From Pseudoclavibacter sp. AY1H1 (GTDB lineage: Bacteria > Actinomycetota > Actinomycetes > Actinomycetales > Microbacteriaceae), in NCBI RefSeq assembly GCF_002931055.1, contig NZ_PSXX01000003.1:124001-188000 (forward strand): a stretch of DNA of 64,000 bases, written 5' to 3'. Shown in pieces: positions 8,226 through 18,845 of the stretch. The notes under the pieces were generated by a model that saw only the letters and a list, made by a program, of their open reading frames with translations, had not been told where the DNA came from and ran no database searches. The stretch's first letter is position 1. Each line of letters opens with the position of its first letter. Made by a program: the position numbers and the translations under genes.

Positions 8226-9131
8226 TTACTTGGACTCTTCGACGGCTTCGACAGCCTCGGCTGCTTCAGCAGGCTCGGCGGCCTCGGCAGGCTCAGCTGC
8301 CTCGACAGCCTCGGCCTCGGCAGGAGCCTCGGTCTCAGCAGGAGCCTCGACGACGGCCTCAGCGGCAGGAGCGTCGCCCTGCAGCAGGTCGTTCTCCCAC
8401 TCAGCCAGCGGCTCGACCTCGGCCTGGCCTTCGGTCGGCTTCTGGTGGCGCTGGATCAGGCCCTCAGCTGCTGCGTCGGCGATGATGCGCGTCAGCAGCG
8501 CAACGGAGCGGATGGCGTCGTCGTTGCCCGGGATCGGGTAGTTGACGTCGTCCGGGTCGCAGTTCGTGTCGAGGATCGCGATGACCGGGATGCCGAGCTT
8601 CTTGGCCTCGTCGATCGCGAGGTGCTCCTTCTTGGTGTCGACAACCCAGAGCGCCGAAGGCGTCTTCGAGAGGTTGCGGATACCACCGAGCGACTTCTCG
8701 AGCTTGTCACGCTCGCGACGCTGGATGAGGAGTTCCTTCTTCGTGAAGCCGCGCGTCGTGTCGTCGAAGTCGACGAGGTCGAGCTCCTTGAGACGGTTGA
8801 GGCGCTTCTGGACGGTGCCGAAGTTCGTGAGGAGGCCACCGAGCCAGCGCTGGTTCACGTAGGGCTGGCCCACGCGGGTCGCCTGCTCGGAGATGGACTC
8901 CTGAGCCTGCTTCTTGGTGCCGACGAAGAGGATGGTGCCGCCGTGTGCGACGGTCTCCTTGACGAAGTCGAAAGCAGCATCGATGTAGCCCAGCGACTGC
9001 TGGAGGTCGATGATGTAGATGCCGGACCGCTCGGTGAAGATGAATCGCTTCATCTTCGGGTTCCAGCGACGGGTCTGGTGCCCGAAGTGCACGCCGCTGT
9101 CGAGCAGCTGGCGGATGGTGACGACTGCCAT
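8226..9131 (-). CDS. rpsB: 30S ribosomal protein S2
   Basis: A 301-residue S2. The family start [20 protein letters not shown] defines the ATG at 9131, with AGGGAGAAC upstream as the ribosome binding site. Other hallmarks are [23 protein letters not shown] and [20 protein letters not shown]. After about residue 250 the protein carries an acidic tail of repeated Ala-Glu-Pro units about 50 residues long (for example [20 protein letters not shown]), more extensive than in E. coli S2. First gene of the rpsB-tsf pair. Confidence 0.97.
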   Translation of the reverse strand: MAVVTIRQLLDSGVHFGHQTRRWNPKMKRFIFTERSGIYIIDLQQSLGYIDAAFDFVKETVAHGGTILFVGTKKQAQESISEQATRVGQPYVNQRWLGGLLTNFGTVQKRLNRLKELDLVDFDDTTRGFTKKELLIQRRERDKLEKSLGGIRNLSKTPSALWVVDTKKEHLAIDEAKKLGIPVIAILDTNCDPDDVNYPIPGNDDAIRSVALLTRIIADAAAEGLIQRHQKPTEGQAEVEPLAEWENDLLQGDAPAAEAVVEAPAETEAPAEAEAVEAAEPAEAAEPAEAAEAVEAVEESK

Positions 9132-9436
9132 GGTCGTTCTCCCTATTCGAATGCGCATTCCTGCGCGCGGTTGTTCTCTGCGACCGGCGGCCGCACAGCC
9201 TGGTGCCCAGCGCGCATCCGCTCTCGCACCGAAGTGCTGGAGACCGATGGATGCACGCCTCGATGGGCACGCGAAGTCAGCCCGCATGGCGGGCTGCTGG
9301 CGTCAGTCTACACAGGAGCGGTGGCGCAGGGAACCGGTGCACGGACTCAGTTGCAGCCGAGCCTGTGGACAGGCGTCCTCCACACCTCGTGGTCGTCTGC
9401 CGCAGGGGCCCGCTCACCGGGCACCACGATGACACC
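9132..9436. other. divergent intergenic region between rpsB and the M23 gene
   Basis: A 305-base region carrying the promoters of rpsB (leftward) and probably of the M23 gene (rightward). It has two small inverted repeats: 9278-9296 (8-bp stem, loop ATG) and 9361-9374 (6-bp stem). On the rpsB side the first hairpin would lie in the mRNA leader about 150 bases before the start, so a role in S2 autoregulation is conceivable. No RNA gene is recognisable. Confidence 0.4.
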
Positions 9437-9979
9437 ATGCACCGCACCCCGGAGTCCCCAGCGTCCCTCGTCCGCCCCCGGCGCGGTCTCGCGACGCTCA
9501 TTCCCCTCCTGCTCGTGGCCAGCGCGACTCTGGGTGGCGCTCCGCACGCGGCCGGGGCTTCGAGCACGTGGAGCTGGCCCGTGGAAGCGCCTCCGAACGT
9601 CGCTCGTGGATTCGACCTCGCCGCCCGGTACGGGGCCGGCCACCGCGGCGTCGACATCTCCGCGGCACCGGGCGACGACGTCCGCTCCCCCGCCCCGGGA
9701 ACCGTCACGTTCGCGGGCTTCGTCGTCGACCGACCGGTGCTCTCGATCCAGCATGCCGACGGCCTGCTCGCCAGCTACGAGCCGGTCGTCACACAGCTGA
9801 GACCGGGAGACGTCGTCTCCACCGGTCAGCGCATCGGAGAGCTGAGCATCGGGCATCGCCACACGCCCGAAGGGAACCTGCACCTCGGGGTTCGACGCGA
9901 CGGCGCCTACCTCGACCCCGCCCCGCTGTTCGAGGTGCTGCGACCTCCTGCGGCCGTCTTGCTTCCTCTCTACCGATGA
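9437..9979 (+). CDS. secreted M23/LytM-family peptidase-like protein
   Basis: A 180-residue exported protein: a basic N-terminus and hydrophobic signal segment ending near AAGASS, then a LytM (M23) domain. Zinc-site features are HRGVDISAAPGD (His and Asp ligands) and LHLGVRRDG. The canonical HxH of the active site is NLH here, and the usual His after the SYxP/Tyr strand is absent (SYEPV). The same pattern is frequent in actinobacterial homologues of this short subfamily, so reduced or altered activity is possible but not shown. The ATG at 9437 gives a proper signal peptide. It sits beside xerC/rpsB as in related genomes and directly before a surface-protein gene. Confidence 0.85.
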   Translation: MHRTPESPASLVRPRRGLATLIPLLLVASATLGGAPHAAGASSTWSWPVEAPPNVARGFDLAARYGAGHRGVDISAAPGDDVRSPAPGTVTFAGFVVDRPVLSIQHADGLLASYEPVVTQLRPGDVVSTGQRIGELSIGHRHTPEGNLHLGVRRDGAYLDPAPLFEVLRPPAAVLLPLYR

Positions 9980-10020
9980 GCAGCCGACGCTCGCCACGAC
10001 CCACACCAGAAAGGCACCAC

Positions 10021-11634
<1,614 letters not shown>

Positions 11635-11710
11635 CCCGCCTCCACGCAGCGGAGCCAGACCCGCGAGGACGCACGCACGCCTCGGCGGCCAGACCCGGCC
11701 GTCGAGGCGT

Positions 11711-11766
11711 GCCGGCCTGCCGGCCTGCCGGCCTGCCGGCCTGCCGGCCTGCTGGCATGCCGGCCT
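11711..11766. repeat. tandem octamer repeat (GCCGGCCT)n
   Basis: Seven consecutive 8-bp units: five perfect GCCGGCCT copies (11711-11750), one degenerate copy GCTGGCAT and one more perfect copy. It lies in the 196-base convergent gap between the surface-protein gene and the xerC-like gene. GCCGGC is itself palindromic, so single strands could fold. The rest of the gap shows no gene. Confidence 0.9.
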
Positions 11767-11830
11767 GCATCGACCAGAGTCCAGCGTCCAGAGTCCGGCC
11801 GTCCGGGGTCCAGCCAGATCGACCCCGGCT

Positions 11831-12736
11831 TCAGGCTCGGGGATGCGCCTGCAGGTACGACGCCTTCAGGCGCTCCGCGGAGACGTGGGTGTAGATCTGC
11901 GTCGTACCCAGGTCGGAGTGGCCCAGGATCTCCTGGACGGCGCGAAGGTCCGCTCCCCCATCCAGCAGGTGCGTCGCCGCAGTATGGCGGAACGTGTGCG
12001 GCCCCGAAGGGCCACCGCCGGGCGCAGCTCCAAGCACCTCACGGGAGAGCGCGTACACGGTGCGGGCATCCAACCGCCCGCCGCGAGCACCGAGGAACAG
12101 CGCCTGCCCAGAACGCGGCTGCTCGAGCACCGGCCTGCCGACCTCGAGCCACCGCTCGACCGCCTTCGCAGCGTGCGCCCCGAACGGCACCACTCGCTCC
12201 TTATCGCCCTTGCCGACGACCCTCACCACGCGCCGCCCCAGATCGACTGCCCCGACATCGAGCGAACAGCACTCCGAGACACGAATGCCCGACGCATACA
12301 GCAGCTCGATGATCGCGACATCGCGCTGCTCCACCGGATCGCCCGAGGACGCTCGCTCGGCGAGCGCGTCCAGGATCCCCCGCATTCCGTCAGCCGACAC
12401 CACCCGCGGCAACGTCGACCCCGCCTTCGGGCTCTTCAGGCGCCGCGCCGAATCCGGGCCGCGGCCGGTCTCCTCGAGCCACGACGTGAACCCGCGAAAC
12501 GAAGCCGCCATGCGGGCGATGCTCGACGAGGCCTTGCCCGCCTGCGTCTGCTGCCACAGCAGATCCCTGAAGACCTCCAAGCTGAGCGCACCCGGCCCAT
12601 CGACCCCAGCGCGCTCGCAGGAGTCGAGCAGGATGCCGAGATCGGCCGCATAGGCCTGCGCAGTCCGCGGCGACAGCCCACGCTCGGAGCGCAGCGAGCG
12701 CAGGTAGGCGTCGACCGCGACCGAGAGCTCCTGCAT
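11831..12736 (-). CDS. xerC: tyrosine recombinase XerC-like
   Basis: A 301-residue site-specific recombinase that resolves chromosome dimers at dif. The N-terminal SAM-like core-binding domain (AVDAYLRSLRSERGLSPRTA) is followed by the catalytic domain with Arg in GIRVSE, Lys in GKGDKER, HxxR in HTFRHTAATH, His in GHSDLGTTQIYTH, and the nucleophile Tyr in IYTHV. All active-site residues are present. XerC rather than XerD is inferred from the position near dprA and rpsB, as in relatives. The ATG at 12736 is chosen; another ATG lies nine bases upstream. Convergent with the surface-protein gene. Confidence 0.88.
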   Translation of the reverse strand: MQELSVAVDAYLRSLRSERGLSPRTAQAYAADLGILLDSCERAGVDGPGALSLEVFRDLLWQQTQAGKASSSIARMAASFRGFTSWLEETGRGPDSARRLKSPKAGSTLPRVVSADGMRGILDALAERASSGDPVEQRDVAIIELLYASGIRVSECCSLDVGAVDLGRRVVRVVGKGDKERVVPFGAHAAKAVERWLEVGRPVLEQPRSGQALFLGARGGRLDARTVYALSREVLGAAPGGGPSGPHTFRHTAATHLLDGGADLRAVQEILGHSDLGTTQIYTHVSAERLKASYLQAHPRA

Positions 12737-12791
12737 GCCGACCATCGTAGGTCGCAACCCAGGCACCACGGCCGCGGCGTGACCAGGCAGC

Positions 12792-14933
12792 CTACGACTT
12801 GGCGTGGGCCGGCTTCGCGTGCGCAGGCTTCGCGTGGTGCGAGCCCCCGCCCACCTGGCCAGGATGAGCCGATTCGGCGTGCGCTGGCCTCGGGTCTTCC
12901 AGGATGCCCTTGCTCGGCCACCAGAAGCGGTCACCGGTGAGGAAGGCGAGCGCCGGCACGATCACCGTTCGCACCAGAAGGGTGTCGAGGAGCACGCCGA
13001 CGCACACGATGATGCCGATCTGCGTGAGCGTGATGAGCGGCAGGACACCGAGCGCCGCGAACACGGCGGCGAGCAGTATCCCAGCGCTCGTGATCACGCC
13101 TCCCGTCGCCGAGAGCGAGCGGATCATCCCGTCCTTCGTTCCGTGCTTCACCGCCTCCTCGCGAGCCCTCGTGACGAGGAAGATGTTGTAGTCGACGCCG
13201 AGCGCGACGAGGAAGAGGAAGCTGAACAGCAGCACCGAGGTGTCCAGAGCTGGGAAGCCGAACACGTTCTCGAACAGCAGCCAGCTGGCACCCACCGACG
13301 CGAAGAACGAGCCGACGACGGTGAGGAGCAGCAGGATCGGGGCGACCAGCGACCGCAGGAGGAGCAGGAGCACGACGAACACGACCGCGAGGATGAGGGG
13401 GAACAGCAGCAGCTGGTCCCGGACCTGGGCGGCCTGCTCGTCGAGGGCCTGAGCGTCCAGGCCGCCGACGATCGCGTCGGCGCCGTCGACCTGGGACAGT
13501 TCCGCGCGGAGGCGCTCGACGGTGGCGAGTGCCTCCTCCGTCTCCGCAGGAGAGGAGAGCCCGACATCGATGCGCGTGATCTCGCCGCTGGAGTCGCCCA
13601 CCGACGCTGAGGCGACACCCTCGATCTCGGCGGCACGATCGGCCACCGCCTGCGCCGCACCGGAATTCGCGACGACGACCGCCGGTGCGCCTGCCAGGTC
13701 GGGGAAATGCTCGTTGAGCAGCTCCTGCCCGACGACCGCCTCCGGCGTGGACGTGAACCGCTCCGTCTGAGCGAGCCCCACCTTGATGCTGGGCGCGACG
13801 GCGGCGAGCGCGATGAGCACGACGATGCCGGCGCCCGCGACGATGGCTGGACGCTTCGAGACGCCGGTTCCGAGCTTGAACCAGAAGCCCTTGCCGTGCT
13901 GATCGTCGCCGACGCGTGGCACGACCGGCCAGAAGATACCGCGAGGGAAGAGCACGAGGGTGGCCGGCAGGAGCACGAGCGCGAACACCATGGCGATGAC
14001 GACGCCGATCGCGCAGGCGAGGCCGAGGACGACGTTTCCGCCGAGCGAGGCGAACAGCAGCGTCGCGAGGCTCAGGGCCACGGTCCCACCGCTCGCGATG
14101 ATGGCGGGGCCCGCGCCGCGCAGGGCGGTTGCCATGGCCTCGCGCCTGTCGGCCGAGACACGGAGTTCGTCTCGATACCTGGCGATGAGGAGCAGCGCGT
14201 AGTTCGTGCCCGCGCCGAATACCAGGACGGAGAGGATGCCCTTGATCGACGCATCCATGGTCAAGCCGAACGCGCCGACGATCCGGGTGGCGACGATGCC
14301 GGCGACGCCGTCGGCGAGCCCGACGACGGAGAGCGGGATGAGCCAGAGGACGGGGCTGCGGTAGGTGACGATGAGGAGGAAGGCGACGACGAGGACGGTG
14401 ACCGTGAGCAGCGTGAAGTTGGCGCCCTCGAAGACTGCGGCGATGTCGACCGCGAAGCCCTCGGGGCCCGTCATGACCGGGATGAGCCCGTCTGGCAGCC
14501 CGTCGGCCGCGGCGGCTCGCATGGCTTCGGCGCGCGCGGACTGCGCATCGACGTCGGTGGTCGCGTCGAGCGGCACCGTGAGGATCATGGCCTCGCCGTC
14601 TTCGGCTGGGAAGGCCGGCGGCAACGCGTCGACGCCCGCGGCGTCGGCGATGCCCGAGCTGGCCGCGGAGACGGCCGCCAGATCGTTGGGAGTGAGCGCT
14701 TCGCCGTCGCGGTGGAACACGAAGAGCGCGGCGCTGCTGTCCTCGGTCTCGAACGTGGCGAGCGCTTCCTCGACCTTGGCGGACTCGGCGGAGGCGGGGA
14801 GGTCTCCGGCCGGCGCGACGTCGCCGCCCTCACCCGAACCCCAGAAGAACGCGAGCCCGCTCAAGACGACGAAGACGGCGATGACGATCGCGCCGCTTGC
14901 CTTGCCGGTGATGAATCGGATGATGCCACGCAT
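12792..14933 (-). CDS. MMPL/RND family transporter
   Basis: A 713-residue integral membrane protein with the duplicated MMPL layout: one N-terminal membrane helix (IRFITGKASGAIVIAVFVVL), a large extracytoplasmic domain, five helices, then the same pattern again. The segment SIKGILSVLVFGAGTNYALL and its counterpart FLVALGVDYNIFLVTRAREE are the conserved proton-relay helices. The tail is His/Lys/Ala-rich with repeated AKPAH units. Substrates are lipids or drugs in known relatives; none can be assigned here. It is divergent from a MarR regulator over a palindromic gap, which implies MarR control. ATG 14933 has AGGTGG upstream; an in-frame GTG lies 21 bases earlier. Confidence 0.87.
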   Translation of the reverse strand: MRGIIRFITGKASGAIVIAVFVVLSGLAFFWGSGEGGDVAPAGDLPASAESAKVEEALATFETEDSSAALFVFHRDGEALTPNDLAAVSAASSGIADAAGVDALPPAFPAEDGEAMILTVPLDATTDVDAQSARAEAMRAAAADGLPDGLIPVMTGPEGFAVDIAAVFEGANFTLLTVTVLVVAFLLIVTYRSPVLWLIPLSVVGLADGVAGIVATRIVGAFGLTMDASIKGILSVLVFGAGTNYALLLIARYRDELRVSADRREAMATALRGAGPAIIASGGTVALSLATLLFASLGGNVVLGLACAIGVVIAMVFALVLLPATLVLFPRGIFWPVVPRVGDDQHGKGFWFKLGTGVSKRPAIVAGAGIVVLIALAAVAPSIKVGLAQTERFTSTPEAVVGQELLNEHFPDLAGAPAVVVANSGAAQAVADRAAEIEGVASASVGDSSGEITRIDVGLSSPAETEEALATVERLRAELSQVDGADAIVGGLDAQALDEQAAQVRDQLLLFPLILAVVFVVLLLLLRSLVAPILLLLTVVGSFFASVGASWLLFENVFGFPALDTSVLLFSFLFLVALGVDYNIFLVTRAREEAVKHGTKDGMIRSLSATGGVITSAGILLAAVFAALGVLPLITLTQIGIIVCVGVLLDTLLVRTVIVPALAFLTGDRFWWPSKGILEDPRPAHAESAHPGQVGGGSHHAKPAHAKPAHAKS

Positions 14934-14969
14934 GGACGAACCACCTAAATGCACTAGTAATCAATTTGC

Positions 14970-14989
14970 TTAGCTAACCTAGCGCTAGG
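14970..14989. promoter_or_regulatory. probable MarR operator
   Basis: Two adjacent palindromes occupy the gap between marR and the MMPL gene: TTAGCTAA (14970-14977) and CCTAGCGCTAGG (14978-14989), the second a perfect 12-bp palindrome ending ten bases before the chosen marR start. MarR proteins usually bind such short A/T-flanked palindromes between themselves and a divergent target gene. Confidence 0.6.
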
Positions 14990-14998
14990 ATGTGTTCC

Positions 14999-15469
14999 AT
15001 GCAATCCGGGGATGAACGGGGTCGCGCGTTTCCGCGCGTGCATGAGTCGACCGCGCTGCTGCGCGAGATCCTCACGATCTCCGACGAGTACGAGGTCGTC
15101 GTGGCGAAGGAGCTCGAGGTCAATCACACCGACCTCGTGGCGATGCAGCACCTGATCTCCTCGGGTCACCTCACCCCGTCCGATATCGCGCGCCGCCTCG
15201 GCATAACGACGGCGGCGGTGACGGTCGTGGTGGATCGGCTCGTGAAGGCTGGGCACGTGCGTCGCGAGCCGAACCCGAGCGATCGCCGCGGTGTGCTCGT
15301 CTTCCCGGAAGAGGATTCGACGGCGAAGGCCCGCGGCCTGCTGGCGCCGATGATCATGGACATCGACTCGGTCGCCCAGGACTTCGACGAGGCTGAACGC
15401 GCGGTCATCGTGCGCTACCTGGAGGGGGTCGTCGCGAGCTACCGGGAGCACCTTCAGCCTCCGAGCTGA
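14999..15469 (+). CDS. MarR family transcriptional regulator
   Basis: A 156-residue dimeric winged-helix regulator. The DNA-binding segment is LTPSDIARRLGITTAAVTVV followed by DRLVKAGHVRREPNPSDRR and the wing residues GVLVFPEE. The flanking helices would form the dimer and ligand pocket. It is divergent from the MMPL transporter, so it probably represses that gene and itself until an inducer binds. The ATG at 14999 is preferred because AGGA lies eight bases upstream; an in-frame ATG at 14990 abuts the palindrome and has no ribosome binding site. Confidence 0.88.
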   Translation: MQSGDERGRAFPRVHESTALLREILTISDEYEVVVAKELEVNHTDLVAMQHLISSGHLTPSDIARRLGITTAAVTVVVDRLVKAGHVRREPNPSDRRGVLVFPEEDSTAKARGLLAPMIMDIDSVAQDFDEAERAVIVRYLEGVVASYREHLQPPS

Positions 15470-15507
15470 CCCGGACGATGCGCACCACCCGCGCCTTCCC
15501 CCGTTCC

Positions 15508-16857
15508 TCAGCGTCTCGCCTGGGTGGTCTTGGTCCACCCTGCGGCGCCCTCTCGGGCAAGGCCGTTGAGTTCGAGCTCCGCCAGACCCGCCGCCGTCTC
15601 GGCGACCGTGAGCCCCGCCGCCGACGCGATCTCAGCGCTGCGCTGAGGCCGGCCGACTCGGAGGGCGTCCCTCGCTCGCACCGCGTTGGATGAAGGGCGA
15701 TCACCGTCAGCTAGCTCGCGGCCGCCTTCGCCTGGCCATGCGGCTCCGTCCGGCAGTTCGAGCTCGCTTCCCCGGTGATCGCCGAGGAGCTCGACGATGT
15801 CGTCGACCGAGGTGATGAGCGACGCATCGGACTCTCGCAGCAGCCGGTGGCAGCCGACCGAGGCCGCACTCGTGACGGGGCCGGGCACGGCACCCAGTGG
15901 CCGACCGAGCGTCAGCGCGTGGGCAGCGGTGTTCGCGGCTCCGGACCTGCGCCCTGCCTCGACGACGACGGTCGCCGAGGCAAGGGCGCTGATGATGCGG
16001 TTGCGCTGCAGGAACCTCCATCGCGTGGGCGCTTGCCCGATCGGGAGCTCGCTGACGAGTGCGCCGTGCGCGATGATCCGTTCCAGGAGGGCGCGGTTGC
16101 CCTGCGGGTAGAGCCGATCAGGACCGCCGGCGAGCACCGCCACCGTTGGCGCCCCCTCGGCGAGGGCCACCCGGTGCGCGACGGCGTCGATGCCGTACGC
16201 GCCCCCGGAGACGAGTCCGAAGCCGCGGTTGGCGAGTCCGCTCGCGAGGCGCACCGTGACCTCCTCGCCGTAGCTGGTGGATGCCCGGGCCCCCACGAGC
16301 GCGACGGACCGCGTGAGCTGGCGGAGCGTGTCGAGGGAGCCGCGAACCCAGAGCGCGCACGGCGCATGTGGGCCGAGGTCGGCGAGCTGCGTCGGCCATT
16401 CGCGGTCTCCGGGGAGAACGGCGCGCACTCCGAGTCGCGCCGAGCTGCGCAGGATGGCCGCGGTGCGCTCGAGGTCGAGGCGGTGGTGCCACCGTTCGAC
16501 TGCCGTCGCGAGCTCGTCGAACGGAATTCCAGCGCCCGAACCGCGCTCCCTGGCCCGCCGGAGCAGAGCCCCCGAAACGACCGCTTCCAGGGCCTCGACG
16601 GGGCCGAGTGCCCCGATCAGCAGCCCAGCTGTGGCGTCGCCCGGCTCGACCGTGCAGGACCAGGCCAGCTGCGCGATGCGCGCCTGCACAGCTGCATCGC
16701 CGAGATCATCGACCTGCCCTCCGCTCACCCCGGCCAGCGCGTCTCGCAATGCGACCGAATCGGGCCACGACTCGCGTGCCTGGCCGTCTGCTCGACGGAC
16801 GTGATCGGTACCGCGATCGTGCGCGCCGCCCTGCGGTTCCTGTGCTGACATCTCCAC
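15508..16857 (-). CDS. dprA: DNA-processing protein DprA
   Basis: A 449-residue DprA/Smf protein that loads RecA on incoming single-stranded DNA. The Rossmann core shows SVALVGARASTSYGE, SGGAYGIDAVAHRVAL, AGGPDRLYPQGNR, GALVSELPIG, and RWRFLQRNRIIS with SGAANTA, all standard for the family. The C-terminal ~60 residues look like the DML1 winged helix (RSAEIASAAGLTVAETAAGL). Its GTG start directly abuts the yifB stop; an ATG six bases further in is an alternative. It is the last gene of yraN-yifB-dprA. Most Microbacteriaceae are not known to be competent, so its role may be in recombination generally. Confidence 0.93.
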   Translation of the reverse strand: MEMSAQEPQGGAHDRGTDHVRRADGQARESWPDSVALRDALAGVSGGQVDDLGDAAVQARIAQLAWSCTVEPGDATAGLLIGALGPVEALEAVVSGALLRRARERGSGAGIPFDELATAVERWHHRLDLERTAAILRSSARLGVRAVLPGDREWPTQLADLGPHAPCALWVRGSLDTLRQLTRSVALVGARASTSYGEEVTVRLASGLANRGFGLVSGGAYGIDAVAHRVALAEGAPTVAVLAGGPDRLYPQGNRALLERIIAHGALVSELPIGQAPTRWRFLQRNRIISALASATVVVEAGRRSGAANTAAHALTLGRPLGAVPGPVTSAASVGCHRLLRESDASLITSVDDIVELLGDHRGSELELPDGAAWPGEGGRELADGDRPSSNAVRARDALRVGRPQRSAEIASAAGLTVAETAAGLAELELNGLAREGAAGWTKTTQARR

Positions 16858-18489
16858 CTACCCCAGTCTGATTCGATAGGACAGCGCTTCGTGCACGTGG
16901 TGGACTTCCGGGCGCGATGCTCCGTCGAGGTCGGCGATGGTCCAGGCGACCCGGAGGACACGATCGTGTCCGCGCATCGTGACCTGCCCGCGTTCGAGCG
17001 CGATTGCGAGGGGTGCGTAGGCGTCGCGCCTCGGGCGGTGCTCTGGGGCGCGCAGCCATCGCGAGACGATTCGGGCGTTGATCGTCCACGGCGTCGACTC
17101 GAGTCGCCTCCTGGCGCGTCCGCGAGCTTCTTCGACCAGCCCGCGCGCCGTGGCTGTGCTGATGCTCGGATGCGCGGCTTCCTGCCCGGCGTGGCCCAGC
17201 TGCGCCTCGTGGTCCACGAGTCGGGCCCGGGCGGCCGAGACGCGTTCGACCCGCAGCTGGAGGTCGATTCGGTCGAGCAGCGGACCGGAGAGGCGAGCGA
17301 GATAGCGTCGTGGGGCTGAGGCATCGCAGCGGCACTCCGCGTCGGGGTCGCCGTGGTTTCCGCAGGGGCAGGGGTTCGCGGCGAGCACGAGCTGCATCTC
17401 GGCGGGGTAGGCCGCCCGACCCTGGGCGCGATGGATCTCGATGACGCCGTTCTCGAGCGGCTGGCGCATCGAGTCAAGCGTGTGGCGCGCGAACTCGGGC
17501 GCCTCGTCGAGGAAGAGCACCCCGCCCGTCGCGAGCGAGATGGCACCTGGCCTGATCAGGCCGCTTCCACCGCCAAGCAGCGCGACGGCCGAAGCGGTGT
17601 GGTGGGGCGCTTCGAATGGCGGCCTGCGGTCGAGGCGCGCGGCGAGCGGCATCCCTCTGAGCGAGCGCACCGCGGCCAGGGTCACGGCGGCCTCCGGCTC
17701 GAGGTCGGGGAGGATGCCGGGCAGTCGCTCCGCGAGCATGGTCTTGCCCGCGCCCGGCGGTCCCAGCATGAGCAGATGGTGGCCGCCTGCGGCAGCGATG
17801 ATGAGGGTCCGGACGGCGGCGTCGCTGCCGACCACGTCGGACAGATCCAGCGCCGACCCCGCGCTGAGCGCCCCGGTCGGGTCCTCGCTGCGCTCGCGCT
17901 CCCGCACCGCGACGGACCGCCCTGCCGAGCTCGAGGGATACTCGAGTTCCTCGGTGAGCTCGTTCGCATCGGCCCCGTAGTGCAGTGCCACGGCCCGCAG
18001 CGAGGTGACGGCGACGACTCGGATGTCCTCCACGAGCTCCGCCTCCGCCTTCGAGTCCGCAGGCACGACGACGGTATCGAAGCCCGCGGCGCGAGCGGCG
18101 GCCACGGCAGGCAGGACACCGACGACGGCCCGTACCTGCCCGGTGAGGGAGAGCTCGCCGATGTGCACCGCGCGCGTCGGCGACTCGGCCGAGATGATCC
18201 CGGCAGCGGCGAGGAACGACACCGCGATCGCGAGGTCGAAGCCGGCCCCGTGCTTGCGCAGCGAGGCGGGATACATGTTCGTGACGACGCGGCTCGCCGG
18301 CAGCGGGCATCCCGAGCTCTGCAGCGCCGCCCTGACCTGCTCGCGCGCCTCCCCCAGCGAGGTGTCCGGCAGCCCGACGAGCTTGAAGAACGGCAGGCCC
18401 GGGCTGATCTGCGTCTCCACCTCGACGAGCTCCCCGCCGAGCCCCTCGAGCGCGATCGCCACAGAGTGGCCGACCGTGCCCTGCGTCAC
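16858..18489 (-). CDS. YifB family Mg-chelatase-like AAA ATPase (ComM type)
   Basis: A 543-residue protein with an N-terminal Lon-protease-like domain (about 1-170), an AAA+ Mg-chelatase domain with Walker A GPPGAGKTMLAERLPG and Walker B GGVLFLDEAPEF, the conserved NPCPCGNHGDPDAECRC segment, and a C-terminal Mg_chelatase_C domain. ComM, the studied relative, is a hexameric helicase promoting branch migration during natural transformation. The gene overlaps yraN by four bases (ATGA) and abuts dprA, a coupled three-gene unit linking nuclease-like, helicase and RecA-loading functions. Confidence 0.93.
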   Translation of the reverse strand: MTQGTVGHSVAIALEGLGGELVEVETQISPGLPFFKLVGLPDTSLGEAREQVRAALQSSGCPLPASRVVTNMYPASLRKHGAGFDLAIAVSFLAAAGIISAESPTRAVHIGELSLTGQVRAVVGVLPAVAAARAAGFDTVVVPADSKAEAELVEDIRVVAVTSLRAVALHYGADANELTEELEYPSSSAGRSVAVRERERSEDPTGALSAGSALDLSDVVGSDAAVRTLIIAAAGGHHLLMLGPPGAGKTMLAERLPGILPDLEPEAAVTLAAVRSLRGMPLAARLDRRPPFEAPHHTASAVALLGGGSGLIRPGAISLATGGVLFLDEAPEFARHTLDSMRQPLENGVIEIHRAQGRAAYPAEMQLVLAANPCPCGNHGDPDAECRCDASAPRRYLARLSGPLLDRIDLQLRVERVSAARARLVDHEAQLGHAGQEAAHPSISTATARGLVEEARGRARRRLESTPWTINARIVSRWLRAPEHRPRRDAYAPLAIALERGQVTMRGHDRVLRVAWTIADLDGASRPEVHHVHEALSYRIRLG

Positions 18490-18845
18490 GCGCCCACCCC
18501 CACGACGTGCTGCACCGTCGGCGTGCGATCGCTCGGGGCGATCACCGCGATCACGTCGAGCCGCATCGCACCGCGCTCGTCCGGGTGCGCGAGCATCCAG
18601 AGCCCCGCCAGCCGCCGCATACGGGCCAGCTTCGTCGGCGTGATCGCCTCAAGCGGATGCCCCGCCGCCGTCGACCGCCGCGCCTTCACCTCCGTGAACA
18701 CGATGAACCCGCCCCGACGCGAGACGACATCGATCTCCCCCTCGCGGCACCGCCAGTTCCGCTCGAGCACATCGTGGCCGCGCTCCTCGAGATACGCGGT
18801 CGCGAGATTCTCTCCGAGCCGCCCCAGCTGATCCTTGGCACGCAT
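18486..18845 (-). CDS. YraN family protein (UPF0102, nuclease fold)
   Basis: A 119-residue protein with the restriction-endonuclease-like core of the UPF0102 family: GRLGENLATAYLEERGHDVL, then the acidic triad pattern EGEIDVVSRRGGFIVFTEVK, which has the D...ExK active-site layout of Holliday-junction-resolvase-type nucleases. Activity in this family is little studied. The ATG at 18845 is chosen because GGGAGG lies about seven bases upstream; an in-frame GTG nine bases earlier would overlap that site. First gene of the coupled yraN-yifB-dprA unit. Confidence 0.9.
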   Translation of the reverse strand: MRAKDQLGRLGENLATAYLEERGHDVLERNWRCREGEIDVVSRRGGFIVFTEVKARRSTAAGHPLEAITPTKLARMRRLAGLWMLAHPDERGAMRLDVIAVIAPSDRTPTVQHVVGVGA

